Below, piece after piece: positions 8,366 to 17,657 of a stretch of 64,000 bases of DNA. Numbering within the stretch: the first letter of the stretch is position 1; each line of letters begins with the position of its first letter. The position numbers and the translations under genes are program-made. The DNA comes from JABWBD01 sp040768665 (lineage in GTDB: Bacteria > Planctomycetota > Planctomycetia > Pirellulales > Thermoguttaceae), in contig JAXGMN010000009.1 of the NCBI GenBank assembly GCA_040768665.1, forward strand, positions 186,001 through 250,000, in the 5' to 3' direction. The notes beneath the pieces were generated by a model that did no database searches, was not told the origin of the DNA, and was given only the letters and a program-made list of their open reading frames with translations.

Positions 8366-8824
8366 TTACTGCCCCTGTGTGCGTGTCAGTTCGATGTCGA
8401 ATCGAGTCGGCTGAGAGCCGACTCTGACGGTCAAGTCGCTGCTATCACCCGCCGGTCGGAAGGACTCACCGGCCAGGGCGCTTTCTGCATCCGCATCGGC
8501 TTCCGCCGACGTTGCGGAGGTATCGACGACGGTGACCTCATAATTGCCAGGATAGATCTGGGCAACCGTGTACTGGCCGCCCGCGTCGGTTTTGGCGGTA
8601 AACGTACGGTACTCCGCCGGCCTTTCCTCTTCCGTCGTATGGAACGCCAGGGCAGCGTTGCTCAGCGGCTCTCCGTCCACCGTGACTTTCCCGGTAAGGG
8701 TAGTCGGCGTGCCCAGATCGGGCCCACACCCCGGCACACCCATCAGGCACGCAAAAAAGCCGCAACAAAGCAGACCTCGTAGCCTCGCGCCAGCCACAAA
8801 AAGACTCCTGGTGGAAACACGCAT
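8366..8824 (-). CDS. transthyretin-like lipoprotein (hypothetical)
   Basis: A 152-residue secreted protein of a kind common in Planctomycetota. The N-terminus is a lipoprotein-type signal peptide ending in a lipobox-like VPGC, followed by GPDLGTPTTLTGKVTVDGEPLSNAALAF. That is a carboxypeptidase-regulatory/transthyretin-like beta-sandwich start (a GKVTVDG motif). It continues with TDAGGQYTVAQIYPGNYEVTV, also typical. It probably sits in the cell envelope facing out from the cytoplasm. Its function is unknown. I chose the ATG at 8824 (MRVSTRSLF) because it gives a normal signal peptide; the frame extends further upstream without family signal. Confidence 0.75.
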   Translation of the reverse strand: MRVSTRSLFVAGARLRGLLCCGFFACLMGVPGCGPDLGTPTTLTGKVTVDGEPLSNAALAFHTTEEERPAEYRTFTAKTDAGGQYTVAQIYPGNYEVTVVDTSATSAEADADAESALAGESFRPAGDSSDLTVRVGSQPTRFDIELTRTQGQ

Positions 8825-9387
8825 CGCAGAGAAAAATGCACACGTCCGGTGGAATTCGCCACACCGGCGCTCCAGCATACCGCCGGTTTCCATTGTTACA
8901 AGTGCACGCCTCTGCATGGCAACACGCTTCAGGCGGTAGCACTGGGAGATCCTCGGAGCCTTCGGCCAAATCATCCAGCCCCGCATCCAACTGCGCGAAA
9001 CTGGGCCCCGTAACAGAAACTGCCCCGCCGCTTGCTCTCTTCGCCGGCCCCGCGGTGCATGCTCCCTGCTCTGCGCTCACCCCTCTTTAGGTACCACGGG
9101 TGGCAAATGATTTCGCGAAACTGGAAGAAACGCGAATTCTGTCCGCCGACTTTCTCCCGCTGGATTTCGCGCAACGTCTTGCCGCCAAAACAGTCGCTGA
9201 CGACTTCTCAATCACTCCAGAGCTGGTCGAACCGTTCTCCCGGGCCGCCCTCGGCAAGAGACGCCGCCGTCCCGGCGCGCTTGACTTGCCCCTGACGCCG
9301 ACCTACAACGAAGAGCACACCGCAGAACCAGGGGACTCCACCAACGTGCCCCGCTGCCACGAACCCGCCTTCCCCGGAGGATTTCCC
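8825..9387. other. divergent intergenic region
   Basis: About 560 bases between the lipoprotein gene and the oxidoreductase gene. The oxidoreductase frame stays open back to 9100, but that part has no signal peptide or family match, and a good ribosome-binding site occurs only before 9388. I see no other gene. Confidence 0.4.
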
Positions 9388-10644
9388 ATGCAGAACGCTT
9401 CCACGCGCCGCCAGTTCCTCGCCACGGCTTCGGCCGGCGCCGCCCTCGCCTTCACCGCCACCAGCTACGCCAAGATCGTCGGCGCCAACGAGCGAATCTC
9501 GCTCGGCCTGATCGGCTGCGGCGGACGCGGCTACCAGGCCCACATGAACGGCGTCCACCCGCACGACAAGTCCGAAAACGTCGAGTTCACCGCCGTAAGC
9601 GATCCCTGGAAGCCTCGCCGCGAGCGCGCCGCCGCCCGCTGTCAGGAATGGTATGGCCGCCCGGGCCGCCAGTTCGTCTCCTACCGCGACATCATGGAGC
9701 TCGACGACATCGACGCCGTGATGATCGCCTCCTGTGACCACCAGCACACCGCGCATCTCGAAGCGGCCGCCAAGGCCAAGAAAGACGCGTACTGCGAAAA
9801 ACCGCTGGCCATGACGATGGAGTCGCTCAACCGCTGCTGCGATGCCGTCAAGCAGAGCGGCATCGTCGTCCAGATGGGCACCCAGGTCCGCAGCTACGCG
9901 ACAAGCACCGGATGCCGGGAGCTCGTCCGCTCCGGCGCTATCGGAAAGATCTCGCGGATCGAACAATGCCGCAACGGCTCGAAGCCCTATTGGTACTCCT
10001 GGATGCAGCGAGCGGAGCCGATCGACGAGAAGGAAGTCGACTGGAAAGAGTTCCTCATGGACCGGCCCATGCGCCCCTTCGACGGAAAGCTCTTGACCGG
10101 CTGGTACGGCTACCGCGAATTCACCGACGGCCCGCTGACGAACCTGGCCTGCCACTTCATCGATCTGTACAACTACATCGTCGGGACCACGCTCCCGGTA
10201 AGCTGCGTCGCCCAGGGCGGCACGTTCACCTGGAAGGACGAATACGGCTTCACCTGCCCCGACCACTGCCAGGCCGTCTGGACTTATCCGGAGGGCTTCA
10301 TGGTCAGCTACTCGACCAATTTCGGCAACGGTAGCGGCAGCGTCCTGAAACTCTACGGCGAGGAGGGAACGATCGACATGACCAACTGGCGTGCGCCGAC
10401 CTACTCCCGCGCCGGGGCGATCAAGCCGACCGAGCTTCCCAAGGAAGACAAGCCCGTCGATCCCGTGGAGACCCCCGATCACTTCCTCAATTGGCTCCAG
10501 TGCCTCCGCACTCGCAAGGTGTGCAACGCGCCGATCGAAGCGGGCTACCACCACTGCGTGCCCGCCTTGATGGCAGTCCGCGCCATGGACACCGGCCGCC
10601 GCCAGATCTACGACGCCGGCAAACGGGAGATCCGGGAAGGCTGA
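9388..10644 (+). CDS. Gfo/Idh/MocA family oxidoreductase with Tat-type signal
   Basis: An NAD(P)-dependent oxidoreductase of the glucose-fructose oxidoreductase family, acting on sugars or sugar acids; the substrate is unknown. The 418-residue product starts with a twin-arginine leader (STRRQFLATASAGAALAF). Next come the dinucleotide-binding motif LGLIGCGGRGYQAHM and the EKP-type motif (YCEKPLAM), whose lysine is catalytic in the family. It is therefore probably exported folded with its cofactor. The start has CCCGGAGGATTTCCC before the ATG. Planctomycetes carry many paralogues of this exported type. The gene ends in a convergent gap with recG that holds a hairpin repeat. Confidence 0.88.
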   Translation: MQNASTRRQFLATASAGAALAFTATSYAKIVGANERISLGLIGCGGRGYQAHMNGVHPHDKSENVEFTAVSDPWKPRRERAAARCQEWYGRPGRQFVSYRDIMELDDIDAVMIASCDHQHTAHLEAAAKAKKDAYCEKPLAMTMESLNRCCDAVKQSGIVVQMGTQVRSYATSTGCRELVRSGAIGKISRIEQCRNGSKPYWYSWMQRAEPIDEKEVDWKEFLMDRPMRPFDGKLLTGWYGYREFTDGPLTNLACHFIDLYNYIVGTTLPVSCVAQGGTFTWKDEYGFTCPDHCQAVWTYPEGFMVSYSTNFGNGSGSVLKLYGEEGTIDMTNWRAPTYSRAGAIKPTELPKEDKPVDPVETPDHFLNWLQCLRTRKVCNAPIEAGYHHCVPALMAVRAMDTGRRQIYDAGKREIREG

Positions 10645-10671
10645 TCGCCACAGAGCTAACCCAAGACCCTC

Positions 10672-10721
10672 GGGGACTGGCTCATTTTGCGGAGTCTTCG
10701 AAGCAAAATGTGCCTGTCCCC
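10672..10721. repeat. hairpin repeat R1 (GGGGACTGGC/GCCTGTCCCC family)
   Basis: Left arm GGGGACTGGCTCATTTTGC and right arm GCAAAATGTGCCTGTCCCC pair except for two T-T positions. It is one of about nine related elements in the window. The sequence to its right (GGTTTTGGGATAGGTTCTTA) matches the outer arm of copies R3 and R8. It lies between two convergent genes. Confidence 0.75.
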
Positions 10722-10747
10722 TTCTCGCGCGGTTTTGGGATAGGTTC

Positions 10748-12835
10748 TTAACCGACGTCGGCCAGATCGAGGGCCTTTCCATAGCGGGCCAGGACCATAC
10801 GACGCAGCAAAGTATGGTCCGGGTCCGCCAGGCCCGGATCCTCGGCGGTGAGAGCCTGCGCATCGCGGCGCGCCTCGTTAAGTATCTCCGCATCGCGCAG
10901 CAGATCGGCCACGCGGAACGGCGGAAGACCATGCTGCCGCGTGCCAAACAGCTCGCCCGGACCTCGCAGCGTGAAATCCACCTCGGCCAGCCGGAACCCG
11001 TCGGTCGTGCCGACGAACGCCTCGAGTCGCTTTCGCGATTCGTCCGACTGCGGCTCGGCAAACACCGTGCAGAACCCCGGATGGCGACCCCGGCTGATCC
11101 GGCCGCGAAGCTGGTGGAGCTGCGCCAGTCCGAAGCGCTGGCCGCTCTCGACCGTCATCAGCGTCGCGTTCGGCACATCCACGCCGACCTCGACCACCGA
11201 CGTGCTCACCAGCACCTGGGTCTCCCCCCGTCGAAAATCGTCCATCGCCACGTCTTTTTCCGCGGGGCTCATCCTTCCGTGGATCAGCCCGAGCCGAAAC
11301 GCTTCGAGCGGGCCGTTGGCCAGCGCCTCGTAGGCGGATTCAAGGCTCGCGACGTCAAGTTGCTCCGATTCCTCCACCAACGGCGCGACAACGTAGCCTT
11401 GGCGGCCTTCCCGCAGCTTGGTGCGGAAGAACTCCCACCATCGCTCGCGATCCGCCTCCGTGACCAGATACGTATGAACCTTCTGTCGACCCGGCGGACC
11501 GTCGCGCAGCGTCGAGACTTCGAGGTCCCCGAACAGCGTCATGGTGACCGTCCGCGGGATCGGGGTCGCAGTCATCACGAGGTAGTGCGGGGCCGGCCCC
11601 GCACTCCGCAGCGTCGCCCGCTGGCGGACACCGAACTTGTGCTGCTCGTCGATCACCACAAGGCCCAGCCTGCGAAACTGAACGTCGTCCTGAATGACCG
11701 CATGGGTCCCAACCACGAGATCCACCTCGCCCGCCGCGATCCGCAGTACGAGATCGTTCCGCTCTTTCGTCCCCATTCCGCCGGTCAGTGTGGCCATGCG
11801 GACATGGCTCCGGGCAAGCAGTTTCTGGAGCGTTTGCCAGTGCTGCCGGGCGAGGATCTCCGTGGGCGCCATCAGCGTGGCCTGGTGCTGGTGGGCCACC
11901 GCCAGCAACATGGCATACACCGCCACGATTGTCTTGCCGCTGCCCACGTCCCCCTGGAGCAGACGGTTCATCGGCACGGGCTTTGACATGTCCGACGAGA
12001 TTTCCTCGATCGCCTGCCGCTGAGCGTCCGTCAGCTCGAAGGGAAACAGTCTCCGGATTCGGGCGTCGATTTTCGCAGTCGCTTCCAACGGAGTCGCCGG
12101 CGTTTGCTGCTGCTGGTGCCGGCGCAGGGCCAGGGCGAGCTGCAGGATCAGAAGCTCCTGGTAGACGAAGCGCCGCCGCGCGTGCCCCAGGCTCTCGTCG
12201 CCGCTGGGAAAGTGAATCTCCGGCAGAGCGCGCGCGAGCGGCCAGAGCCGATGCTCTTCGAGGTAAGCGGGGGGAAAGACCTCGTCGAGCAGATCGGCGT
12301 GGGCCTCAACCGCCCGGCGAACGATCCGCCGAATCTTCCACTGCTTCAGCCCTTCCGTGAGCGGATAGATCGGCAGCAGGCCTGACTGCGGTTCCTCTTC
12401 GCCCTCGCCGAGCGGGACGACGCGAGGATGCGGCATCATCCAGAACATACCTTCCCGCTTCGGCTTTCCGGCAAAGACGACCTCCTGGCCGAACTTGAAC
12501 CGCTCGGCCATGAACGGCTGATTGAACCACACGCCTCTCAAGAAATCGCTGCCACACCGAAGCAGCACGCCGAGCACGCACTTGCCCGTGCCCGTGTTCC
12601 GGAGCTCGACGTCTTCGACCACCCCGCGAACCGTCTGCAGCTTGCCCTCTTCCAGGGCGGCGACCTCTCGGCGATCGTCGAGACGTTCGTAATCGCGAGG
12701 GAAGAAGAAGAGGAGATCCCGAAGCGTCTCGACGCCGAGCCGCTTGAGCAGTTCCGCCCAATGCGGTCCAATGCCCTTGAGGAACTGGACCGGCGTGGCG
12801 AGCAGTTCGGCGGAAGTCTTCTCCGATGCGTTCAT
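10748..12835 (-). CDS. recG: ATP-dependent DNA helicase RecG
   Basis: RecG is a monomeric double-strand DNA translocase that remodels stalled replication forks and Holliday junctions. The 695-residue product has the N-terminal wedge/OB region (PVQFLKGIGPHWAELLKRLG early). It then carries the superfamily 2 helicase motifs: Walker A in LLQGDVGSGKTIVA, the DEQH box in VIDEQHKFGVRQR, TATPIPRT, and the C-terminal QLHQLRGRISRG motif. Its length is normal. The ATG at 12835 overlaps the rnhA stop as ATGA, so the two genes are probably cotranscribed and coupled, which suits a shared role in handling R-loops and replication intermediates. Confidence 0.97.
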   Translation of the reverse strand: MNASEKTSAELLATPVQFLKGIGPHWAELLKRLGVETLRDLLFFFPRDYERLDDRREVAALEEGKLQTVRGVVEDVELRNTGTGKCVLGVLLRCGSDFLRGVWFNQPFMAERFKFGQEVVFAGKPKREGMFWMMPHPRVVPLGEGEEEPQSGLLPIYPLTEGLKQWKIRRIVRRAVEAHADLLDEVFPPAYLEEHRLWPLARALPEIHFPSGDESLGHARRRFVYQELLILQLALALRRHQQQQTPATPLEATAKIDARIRRLFPFELTDAQRQAIEEISSDMSKPVPMNRLLQGDVGSGKTIVAVYAMLLAVAHQHQATLMAPTEILARQHWQTLQKLLARSHVRMATLTGGMGTKERNDLVLRIAAGEVDLVVGTHAVIQDDVQFRRLGLVVIDEQHKFGVRQRATLRSAGPAPHYLVMTATPIPRTVTMTLFGDLEVSTLRDGPPGRQKVHTYLVTEADRERWWEFFRTKLREGRQGYVVAPLVEESEQLDVASLESAYEALANGPLEAFRLGLIHGRMSPAEKDVAMDDFRRGETQVLVSTSVVEVGVDVPNATLMTVESGQRFGLAQLHQLRGRISRGRHPGFCTVFAEPQSDESRKRLEAFVGTTDGFRLAEVDFTLRGPGELFGTRQHGLPPFRVADLLRDAEILNEARRDAQALTAEDPGLADPDHTLLRRMVLARYGKALDLADVG

Positions 12836-13305
12836 AAGTACTTCTGATACGCTGCCACGGCCAGCGTATCGCAGCGCTCGTTTTCCGGGTGGCCGCTGTG
12901 GCCGCGGACATGCGTGAACCGTACCCGATGCTTCGCAAGCAGCTCATCCAGCCGCCGCCAAAGCTCCTCGTTCTTGATCGGTGCCCATCGGTTGCCCTCG
13001 CGGCGCCGCCAGCCGTTGGCCTTCCACTTGGAGAGCCATTCGCTCAGCCCCTTGCCCACGTAGGTGCTGTCGGTGAAAAGCTCCACGGCGGTCGGCCTCT
13101 TCAAGGCCTCGAGACCCCGGATGACCGCCAGCAGCTCCATGCGGTTGTTGGTCGTTTCTCGATCGCAGCCGGAACGCTCGACCTCCTTGCCGGAAGCGGG
13201 ATGCCGGAGAATAAACGCCCACCCCCCGGGCCCGGGATTTCCACTGCAGGCTCCATCGGTGAAAAGTTGGACTTCCGGGGCTTCGCCGCTGCGCGATGGT
13301 GGCAT
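12832..13305 (-). CDS. rnhA: ribonuclease HI
   Basis: RNase HI cuts the RNA strand of RNA-DNA hybrids using two metal ions. The 157-residue product carries the DGACSGNPGPGGWA motif and the catalytic set D17, E57 (NNRMELL), D79 (LFTDSTYV) and D146 (NERCDTLA), plus the histidine H132 in HVRGHSG. The frame remains open upstream, but the ATG at 13305 (MPPSRSG) gives the standard family length. The gene overlaps recG by four bases. It lacks the N-terminal hybrid-binding domain of the longer RNases H. Confidence 0.95.
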   Translation of the reverse strand: MPPSRSGEAPEVQLFTDGACSGNPGPGGWAFILRHPASGKEVERSGCDRETTNNRMELLAVIRGLEALKRPTAVELFTDSTYVGKGLSEWLSKWKANGWRRREGNRWAPIKNEELWRRLDELLAKHRVRFTHVRGHSGHPENERCDTLAVAAYQKYL

Positions 13306-13343
13306 GGCTCTCGATTCTGAGTAACGCAGAAAAGAATGGAACG

Positions 13344-13453
13344 CCACCACCGACCCCGCGTCGGTGGGGCGATTTTTGGCAACTACAAACCACACCCCGC
13401 CTCGCGGCGTTTCGGTTTGCCAAACATCGCCCCACCGGGATAAACCCGGTGGT
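13344..13453. repeat. imperfect inverted repeat upstream of rnhA
   Basis: The left half contains CACCACCG followed by GGTGGGGCGATTTTTGGCAA. The right half, read on the other strand, contains CACCACCG and GGTGGGGCGATGTTTGGCAA. Within each half the CCACCG and CGGTGG parts also pair, so a branched fold is possible. It differs from the GGGGACTGG hairpin family. Function unknown. Confidence 0.65.
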
Positions 13454-13569
13454 GACATTTACCGTTTGAGAACCAAAGATACCTGGAAAACAGACCACAG
13501 CCAAGATGGGTGTGGCAAGTTGTTCGGACGGAAAATCGGATTGCACGCAATGCGTTGCTGAACACGCCT

Positions 13570-15864
13570 TCAGTAGAGCAGGAACTTCGCTCGCCGCTTT
13601 AGAAACTCCTCGAGCTCCGGCTCATACAGCGGCACCATCTCCGCCACCGACTTGCCGGCCAGCAAAGCTTCATGGACCCGTTTGTTTCCCATCAGCCTGA
13701 GGTACTTTTCGACGGTCCATTGGTCCGGGTAGAGTCCCCGTAGTTGGTGCGCCACCTCAAGGCCCATCCGCACCGACTCGAGGGCCCTGCGATCCGTCAC
13801 GGTGATGCGGACGCCGCCGCAATGCTTGCCGCCGTGTACGCTCGAGTCGGGCGTAAACTCGACCGGGTCGAACCGCACCCCCGCCAACTCCGCGGCGTTG
13901 AGCCTTTCGGCGAGTTTTTGGCCTTCGAGCCAAGGGGCGCCGAACAGTTCAAAAGGTGTTGCCGTGCCGCGGCCGACCGACAGATTCGTCGTTTCCAGCA
14001 TGCCGATGCCGGGGTAGAGAATCGCCTCGGTAAGGCTTCGCATGTTCGGCGAAGGGTCGACCCATTTCAGACCCGTCTGGTCGAAAAACATCTCGCGCCG
14101 CCAACCCTCCGCGCGGATGACTTCCAGGTCGAGGTCCAATCGGAGCTCTTCACGGAACATGCGGGCCAGTTCGCCGATCGTCATTCCGTGGCGAACCGGC
14201 AGGCGATGAAACCCGACGAAGGATTCGCGGCCGGCGTCGAGCACCGGTCCGGCGACGTCGACGCCGTTGATGGGGTTCGGCCGGTCGAGGACCACGAACC
14301 GCTTGCCGTTGTCGGCTGCCGCCTGCATGGCGTAGCCCATCGTCGAGATGTAGGTGTAGTAGCGAGTGCCGATATCCTGAATATCGAAGACAATCGTGTC
14401 CAGGTCGCGGAGCATCTCGGCGGTCGGCTTCCGGGTCTTGCCGTAAAGGCTGAAGACGTGCAACCCCGTTGACGAATCTCGCGTGTCGCCGATATTCCCG
14501 ACGTCGAGCTTTCCCTCAATACCGTGCTCGGGGCTGAAGAGGGCAATCAGGTTCACATTCTCGGCGGCGTGGAGCAATTTCGCCGTACCGGCGCCCTGAC
14601 GATCGATTCCGGTTTGATTAGTGATCAGCCCGACTCGGCGCCCCGCAAGTTGCCGAAGACCGTCGCGTTTAAGCACGTCGATGCCGGCGAGCACACCGCC
14701 GCGGTCTTGCCCGCGCGGTCCGTCGACGATCGCATTCGCGGCGACCGTAGCAATCTTGCCGGCCAAGGGATTCACCGAGCCTTTGCCGTCGGGATAGAGG
14801 CGGCTGCTGAGGAAGATGAAGAAAAGATCCAGTTCGGGATCGATCCAGAGCACCGTTCCGGTGAAACCGCCATGGCCGAAGGCGGTAGGCGAAAGCGCGT
14901 CGCCCCGGTTGGTCGAGTATCCGCTGCGAACGTCCCAGCCGAGCCCTCGCAGGCCGCGCCCCGCAGCGTAGCCTTTCGCCATGGAGGCCACCGTCTCCGC
15001 GCGAAGAATGCGGATGCTGCCGTACTTGCCACCGCCGAGCATCGTTTGTGCGTAGACTGCCAGGTCATCGGCCGTGGAAAACAGGCCCGCATGGCCGGCA
15101 ACGCCGCCGAGCAGGTAAGCGCGGGGATCGTGCACTTCGCCCTGCATCCACCGGCCGTCGCGCTGTTCGGTCGGCACCGCTCGACGCCGCAGTTCTTCCG
15201 GCGGCAGGAAGCCGGTTTCCGTCATTCCCAGAGGCTCGAAGATGCGACGGCGCGCGAACGCATCCAGCGACTCGCCGACGATACTCTCAACGAGCTTTCC
15301 GAGCACCAGAAAACCGACGTCGGAGTAGATGAACTCCTCACCCGGCAACTTGCGGGGCTTCGAAGCGAGGATTTGCTGCCAGGCCTTCTCCGGACCCGCG
15401 ACGTAGTCGCCGAGCGAATTATCCGGGATCAGTCCGCCTTGGTGCGTGAGGAGATGAAAAACGGTAATCTTGCCCTTGCCGTTCTCGGCAAACTCCGGGA
15501 TGTGGTCGGCGACGCAGTCGTTGAGCTTCAGCTTGCCATCGTCGATAAGGACCATGATGCTGGTCGCGCCGGCAACTGGCTTGGTGAGCGACGCCAGATC
15601 GAAGATCGCGTCGGTAGTCATGGCGACTTCTTCAGGTACGACCTGCCGCAGTCCGTAGGCCTTCTGAAAGGCAATCTTGCCGTGCCGGCCGACGGTGACG
15701 ACGCACCCGGCCATTTCGCCGGCAGTCATACCCTCCGCAACGATGCGGTCGATCTCGGACAGTCGACCGCCGTCGAGGCCCACTTCCTCCGGAGCCGCCG
15801 CTGGTAGTTTGGCTTCAGCAGCGTTGGCTGCGCAGAGCACGAGAATCACAAAGACACTGGTCAT
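13570..15864 (-). CDS. serine hydrolase (beta-lactamase fold) fused to DUF1343/NamZ-type exo-muramidase
   Basis: A two-domain exported protein of 764 residues. After a signal peptide (MTSVFVILVLCAANAAEA) comes a class C beta-lactamase/esterase-like domain with the SxxK motif S92-LTK and a downstream HGGFTGT box. From about residue 395 (GIDVLKRDGLRQL) a DUF1343 domain begins, with GLITNQTGID, FSPEHGIEG, DIQDIGTRYYTY and RPNPINGV. DUF1343 includes NamZ, which removes MurNAc from the non-reducing end of peptidoglycan. In Bacillus subtilis the two activities are separate neighbouring genes (ybbE and ybbC). Here they are one polypeptide beside a sodium symporter, which suggests peptidoglycan salvage. 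An upstream ATG at 15969 is an alternative start but would add a long arginine-rich leader. Confidence 0.88.
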   Translation of the reverse strand: MTSVFVILVLCAANAAEAKLPAAAPEEVGLDGGRLSEIDRIVAEGMTAGEMAGCVVTVGRHGKIAFQKAYGLRQVVPEEVAMTTDAIFDLASLTKPVAGATSIMVLIDDGKLKLNDCVADHIPEFAENGKGKITVFHLLTHQGGLIPDNSLGDYVAGPEKAWQQILASKPRKLPGEEFIYSDVGFLVLGKLVESIVGESLDAFARRRIFEPLGMTETGFLPPEELRRRAVPTEQRDGRWMQGEVHDPRAYLLGGVAGHAGLFSTADDLAVYAQTMLGGGKYGSIRILRAETVASMAKGYAAGRGLRGLGWDVRSGYSTNRGDALSPTAFGHGGFTGTVLWIDPELDLFFIFLSSRLYPDGKGSVNPLAGKIATVAANAIVDGPRGQDRGGVLAGIDVLKRDGLRQLAGRRVGLITNQTGIDRQGAGTAKLLHAAENVNLIALFSPEHGIEGKLDVGNIGDTRDSSTGLHVFSLYGKTRKPTAEMLRDLDTIVFDIQDIGTRYYTYISTMGYAMQAAADNGKRFVVLDRPNPINGVDVAGPVLDAGRESFVGFHRLPVRHGMTIGELARMFREELRLDLDLEVIRAEGWRREMFFDQTGLKWVDPSPNMRSLTEAILYPGIGMLETTNLSVGRGTATPFELFGAPWLEGQKLAERLNAAELAGVRFDPVEFTPDSSVHGGKHCGGVRITVTDRRALESVRMGLEVAHQLRGLYPDQWTVEKYLRLMGNKRVHEALLAGKSVAEMVPLYEPELEEFLKRRAKFLLY

Positions 15865-15972
15865 CCGCCCGACTCGAACCCGGCGATTGCGCGCGAATCG
15901 ACCCCGGCCGGCTCGTCTGGCTGGTGAAGGAGGTTGGCACGCTAGAACGCTGCTGTCTGTTATTCGCATCGC

Positions 15973-17430
15973 TTATGCCTTGGGAGTGGATGGAAACAGA
16001 AGACTGGCAGTCTGGCCCAGGACAAACGTCGTCGTGGAGCCGATCACAGCATACCAGGGCCAGGCGGTCGGCGTCCAAAACGCGACGTAGCTCAGCACTG
16101 CCAGGCCGCCCAGAAGCCCGATGAGCGCCGCCCACTGGGGCACCCCGCGGGTGAAAATTCCCAGAAAGAAGACGCCCAGAACGGCGCCGATCGTGAAGCT
16201 GGCGATCGCCAACACGCTGTCGACAACGCTCTCGGCCAGGTGCCGGCCGGCGATCGCGACCACGATCTGGATCACCCCGAAAGCGACCGTCAGAACGCGG
16301 CCCACCCGGAGCAAATGGCGTTTGCTCGGTTCCGTCTTTCGCCATCCAATGTAGAAATCGTTGACGGCGGCGGTGGCGGAGGAGTTGAGAGAACTGGCCA
16401 GCGTGGACATGGCCGCGGCAAGAACCGCCGCAAGGACGATCCCGGTGATCCCGACCGGCAAGTACGTCACAATGAAACCGGCAAACGCCGCGTCGTTCTT
16501 GGGCAGACTCGTCAGCGCCAAGTGTTCCTGGTAGAAGCAGGCCAGGGCGACCCCGACGAAGAGAAAGAGTGCGAACTGCGCCGCGACGACGAATCCACTG
16601 ATTCCCAGCGCGAGAGCCGCCTTCCTCTGGCTGCCGGCCGACAAGTACCGCTGCACCATCAGTTGGTCGGCGCCGTGGGTGGCGAGCGTCAGAAAGATGC
16701 CGCCAAAGAGACCTGACCAAAATGTATACGGCCTGGTTGAATCGAAAGTGAAGTCAAGCAAACGGAATTTCTGATGCTCGCGAGCGAATTCGGCAAGTTG
16801 CGTCCAACCGCCGGGAAGCCGATCGAGGATCACCCAGGCAGCCAGGATTGCGCCCAGGATGTAGACAAAAAACTGAATGCAGTCGTTCCACACAACCGAC
16901 CGCATGCCGCCGAACACCGTGTAGACGATCGTTGCCGCCCCCATTACCAGGATGGAAGTCCAGAGATCGATCCCCATCAACTTCTGAAGCACGATCGCCG
17001 TCAAGTACAGTCGCAGGCCGTCCGCCAGATTGCGGGTTACAAGGAAAAGCAGCGAGGCAGTCTGCCTGGTTGTTCCGCCGAAGCGACGGTGAAGCACCTC
17101 GTAGGCCGTGAACAGATCTCCGCGAAAGTACTGTGGCAGCAGCAGAAAGATGATGACGAACCGGCCGATGACCAGACCGATCGCCAATTGGAGAAACGTA
17201 AAGTTGCCTCCTTCGGGATTGAATGCCAGGCCGGGAACGCTCAGAAAAGTAACCGTGCTTGTCTCGGTAGCCACGATCGACAGCAAGACACCCCACCACG
17301 GCAGGTTCCGGTCGCCGAGCAGGTAGGCAGCAAGATCGCGTTGGCCGCGGCCGAGCCAGATCCCCAGCGCCACCACGCCGAGCAGGTAGACGAGGAGGAT
17401 TGTTGTGTCAATTGGGTGGATCGCGAGCAT
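15973..17430 (-). CDS. sodium:solute symporter (SSS family)
   Basis: A membrane transporter of the SSS family that couples substrate uptake to sodium. The 485-residue product has about 13 hydrophobic segments. It carries conserved family parts such as YLLGDRNLPWWGVLLSIVATE, a GLFGGIFLTLATHGADQLMVQRYL segment and AAAMSTLASSLNSSATA, which holds the serines of the sodium site. The ATG at 17430 (MLAIHPIDTT) places the first helix correctly; the longer open frame has no signal. It ends 108 bases upstream of the chosen serine hydrolase-NamZ start and only 3 bases before the alternative start, so the two form an operon. The substrate is probably a sugar or amino sugar, inferred only from context. 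Confidence 0.9.
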   Translation of the reverse strand: MLAIHPIDTTILLVYLLGVVALGIWLGRGQRDLAAYLLGDRNLPWWGVLLSIVATETSTVTFLSVPGLAFNPEGGNFTFLQLAIGLVIGRFVIIFLLLPQYFRGDLFTAYEVLHRRFGGTTRQTASLLFLVTRNLADGLRLYLTAIVLQKLMGIDLWTSILVMGAATIVYTVFGGMRSVVWNDCIQFFVYILGAILAAWVILDRLPGGWTQLAEFAREHQKFRLLDFTFDSTRPYTFWSGLFGGIFLTLATHGADQLMVQRYLSAGSQRKAALALGISGFVVAAQFALFLFVGVALACFYQEHLALTSLPKNDAAFAGFIVTYLPVGITGIVLAAVLAAAMSTLASSLNSSATAAVNDFYIGWRKTEPSKRHLLRVGRVLTVAFGVIQIVVAIAGRHLAESVVDSVLAIASFTIGAVLGVFFLGIFTRGVPQWAALIGLLGGLAVLSYVAFWTPTAWPWYAVIGSTTTFVLGQTASLLFPSTPKA

Positions 17431-17478
17431 GACGTATCGAGCGCCCTGGGACAAGAGCGGCCGCAATTTCGGAGCTTC

Positions 17479-17580
17479 GAGGCCCGAACAAAACGGGGAC
17501 TGGCTCCGAGCCAAACACGTGTTAGAAAATGGAGGAGAGGCATCTTCGCGAGGTGCCTGTCCCCGTCTTGTTCGGGCCTC
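17479..17580. repeat. hairpin repeat R2 (GGGGACTGGC/GCCTGTCCCC family)
   Basis: The left arm runs GAGGCCCGAACAAAACGGGG then ACTGGCTCCGAG. The right arm, on the opposite strand, reads GAGGCCCGAACAAGACGGGG then ACAGGCACCTCG. The core matches the other copies, while the outer GAGGCCCGAACAA arm is found only here. It lies between the ABC transporter and the symporter genes. Confidence 0.8.
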
Positions 17581-17657
17581 TTATATTCTGCGCAAGTGCG
17601 TGATGCGCAGCAAGACTCGTGGCCGCGTCTGGATGCTCTGGGATGGAGTACCACCCT

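Noticed and set aside
9100..9387. N-terminal extension of the Gfo/Idh/MocA protein
   Set aside because: The Tat-type leader and the ribosome-binding site both point to the ATG at 9388.
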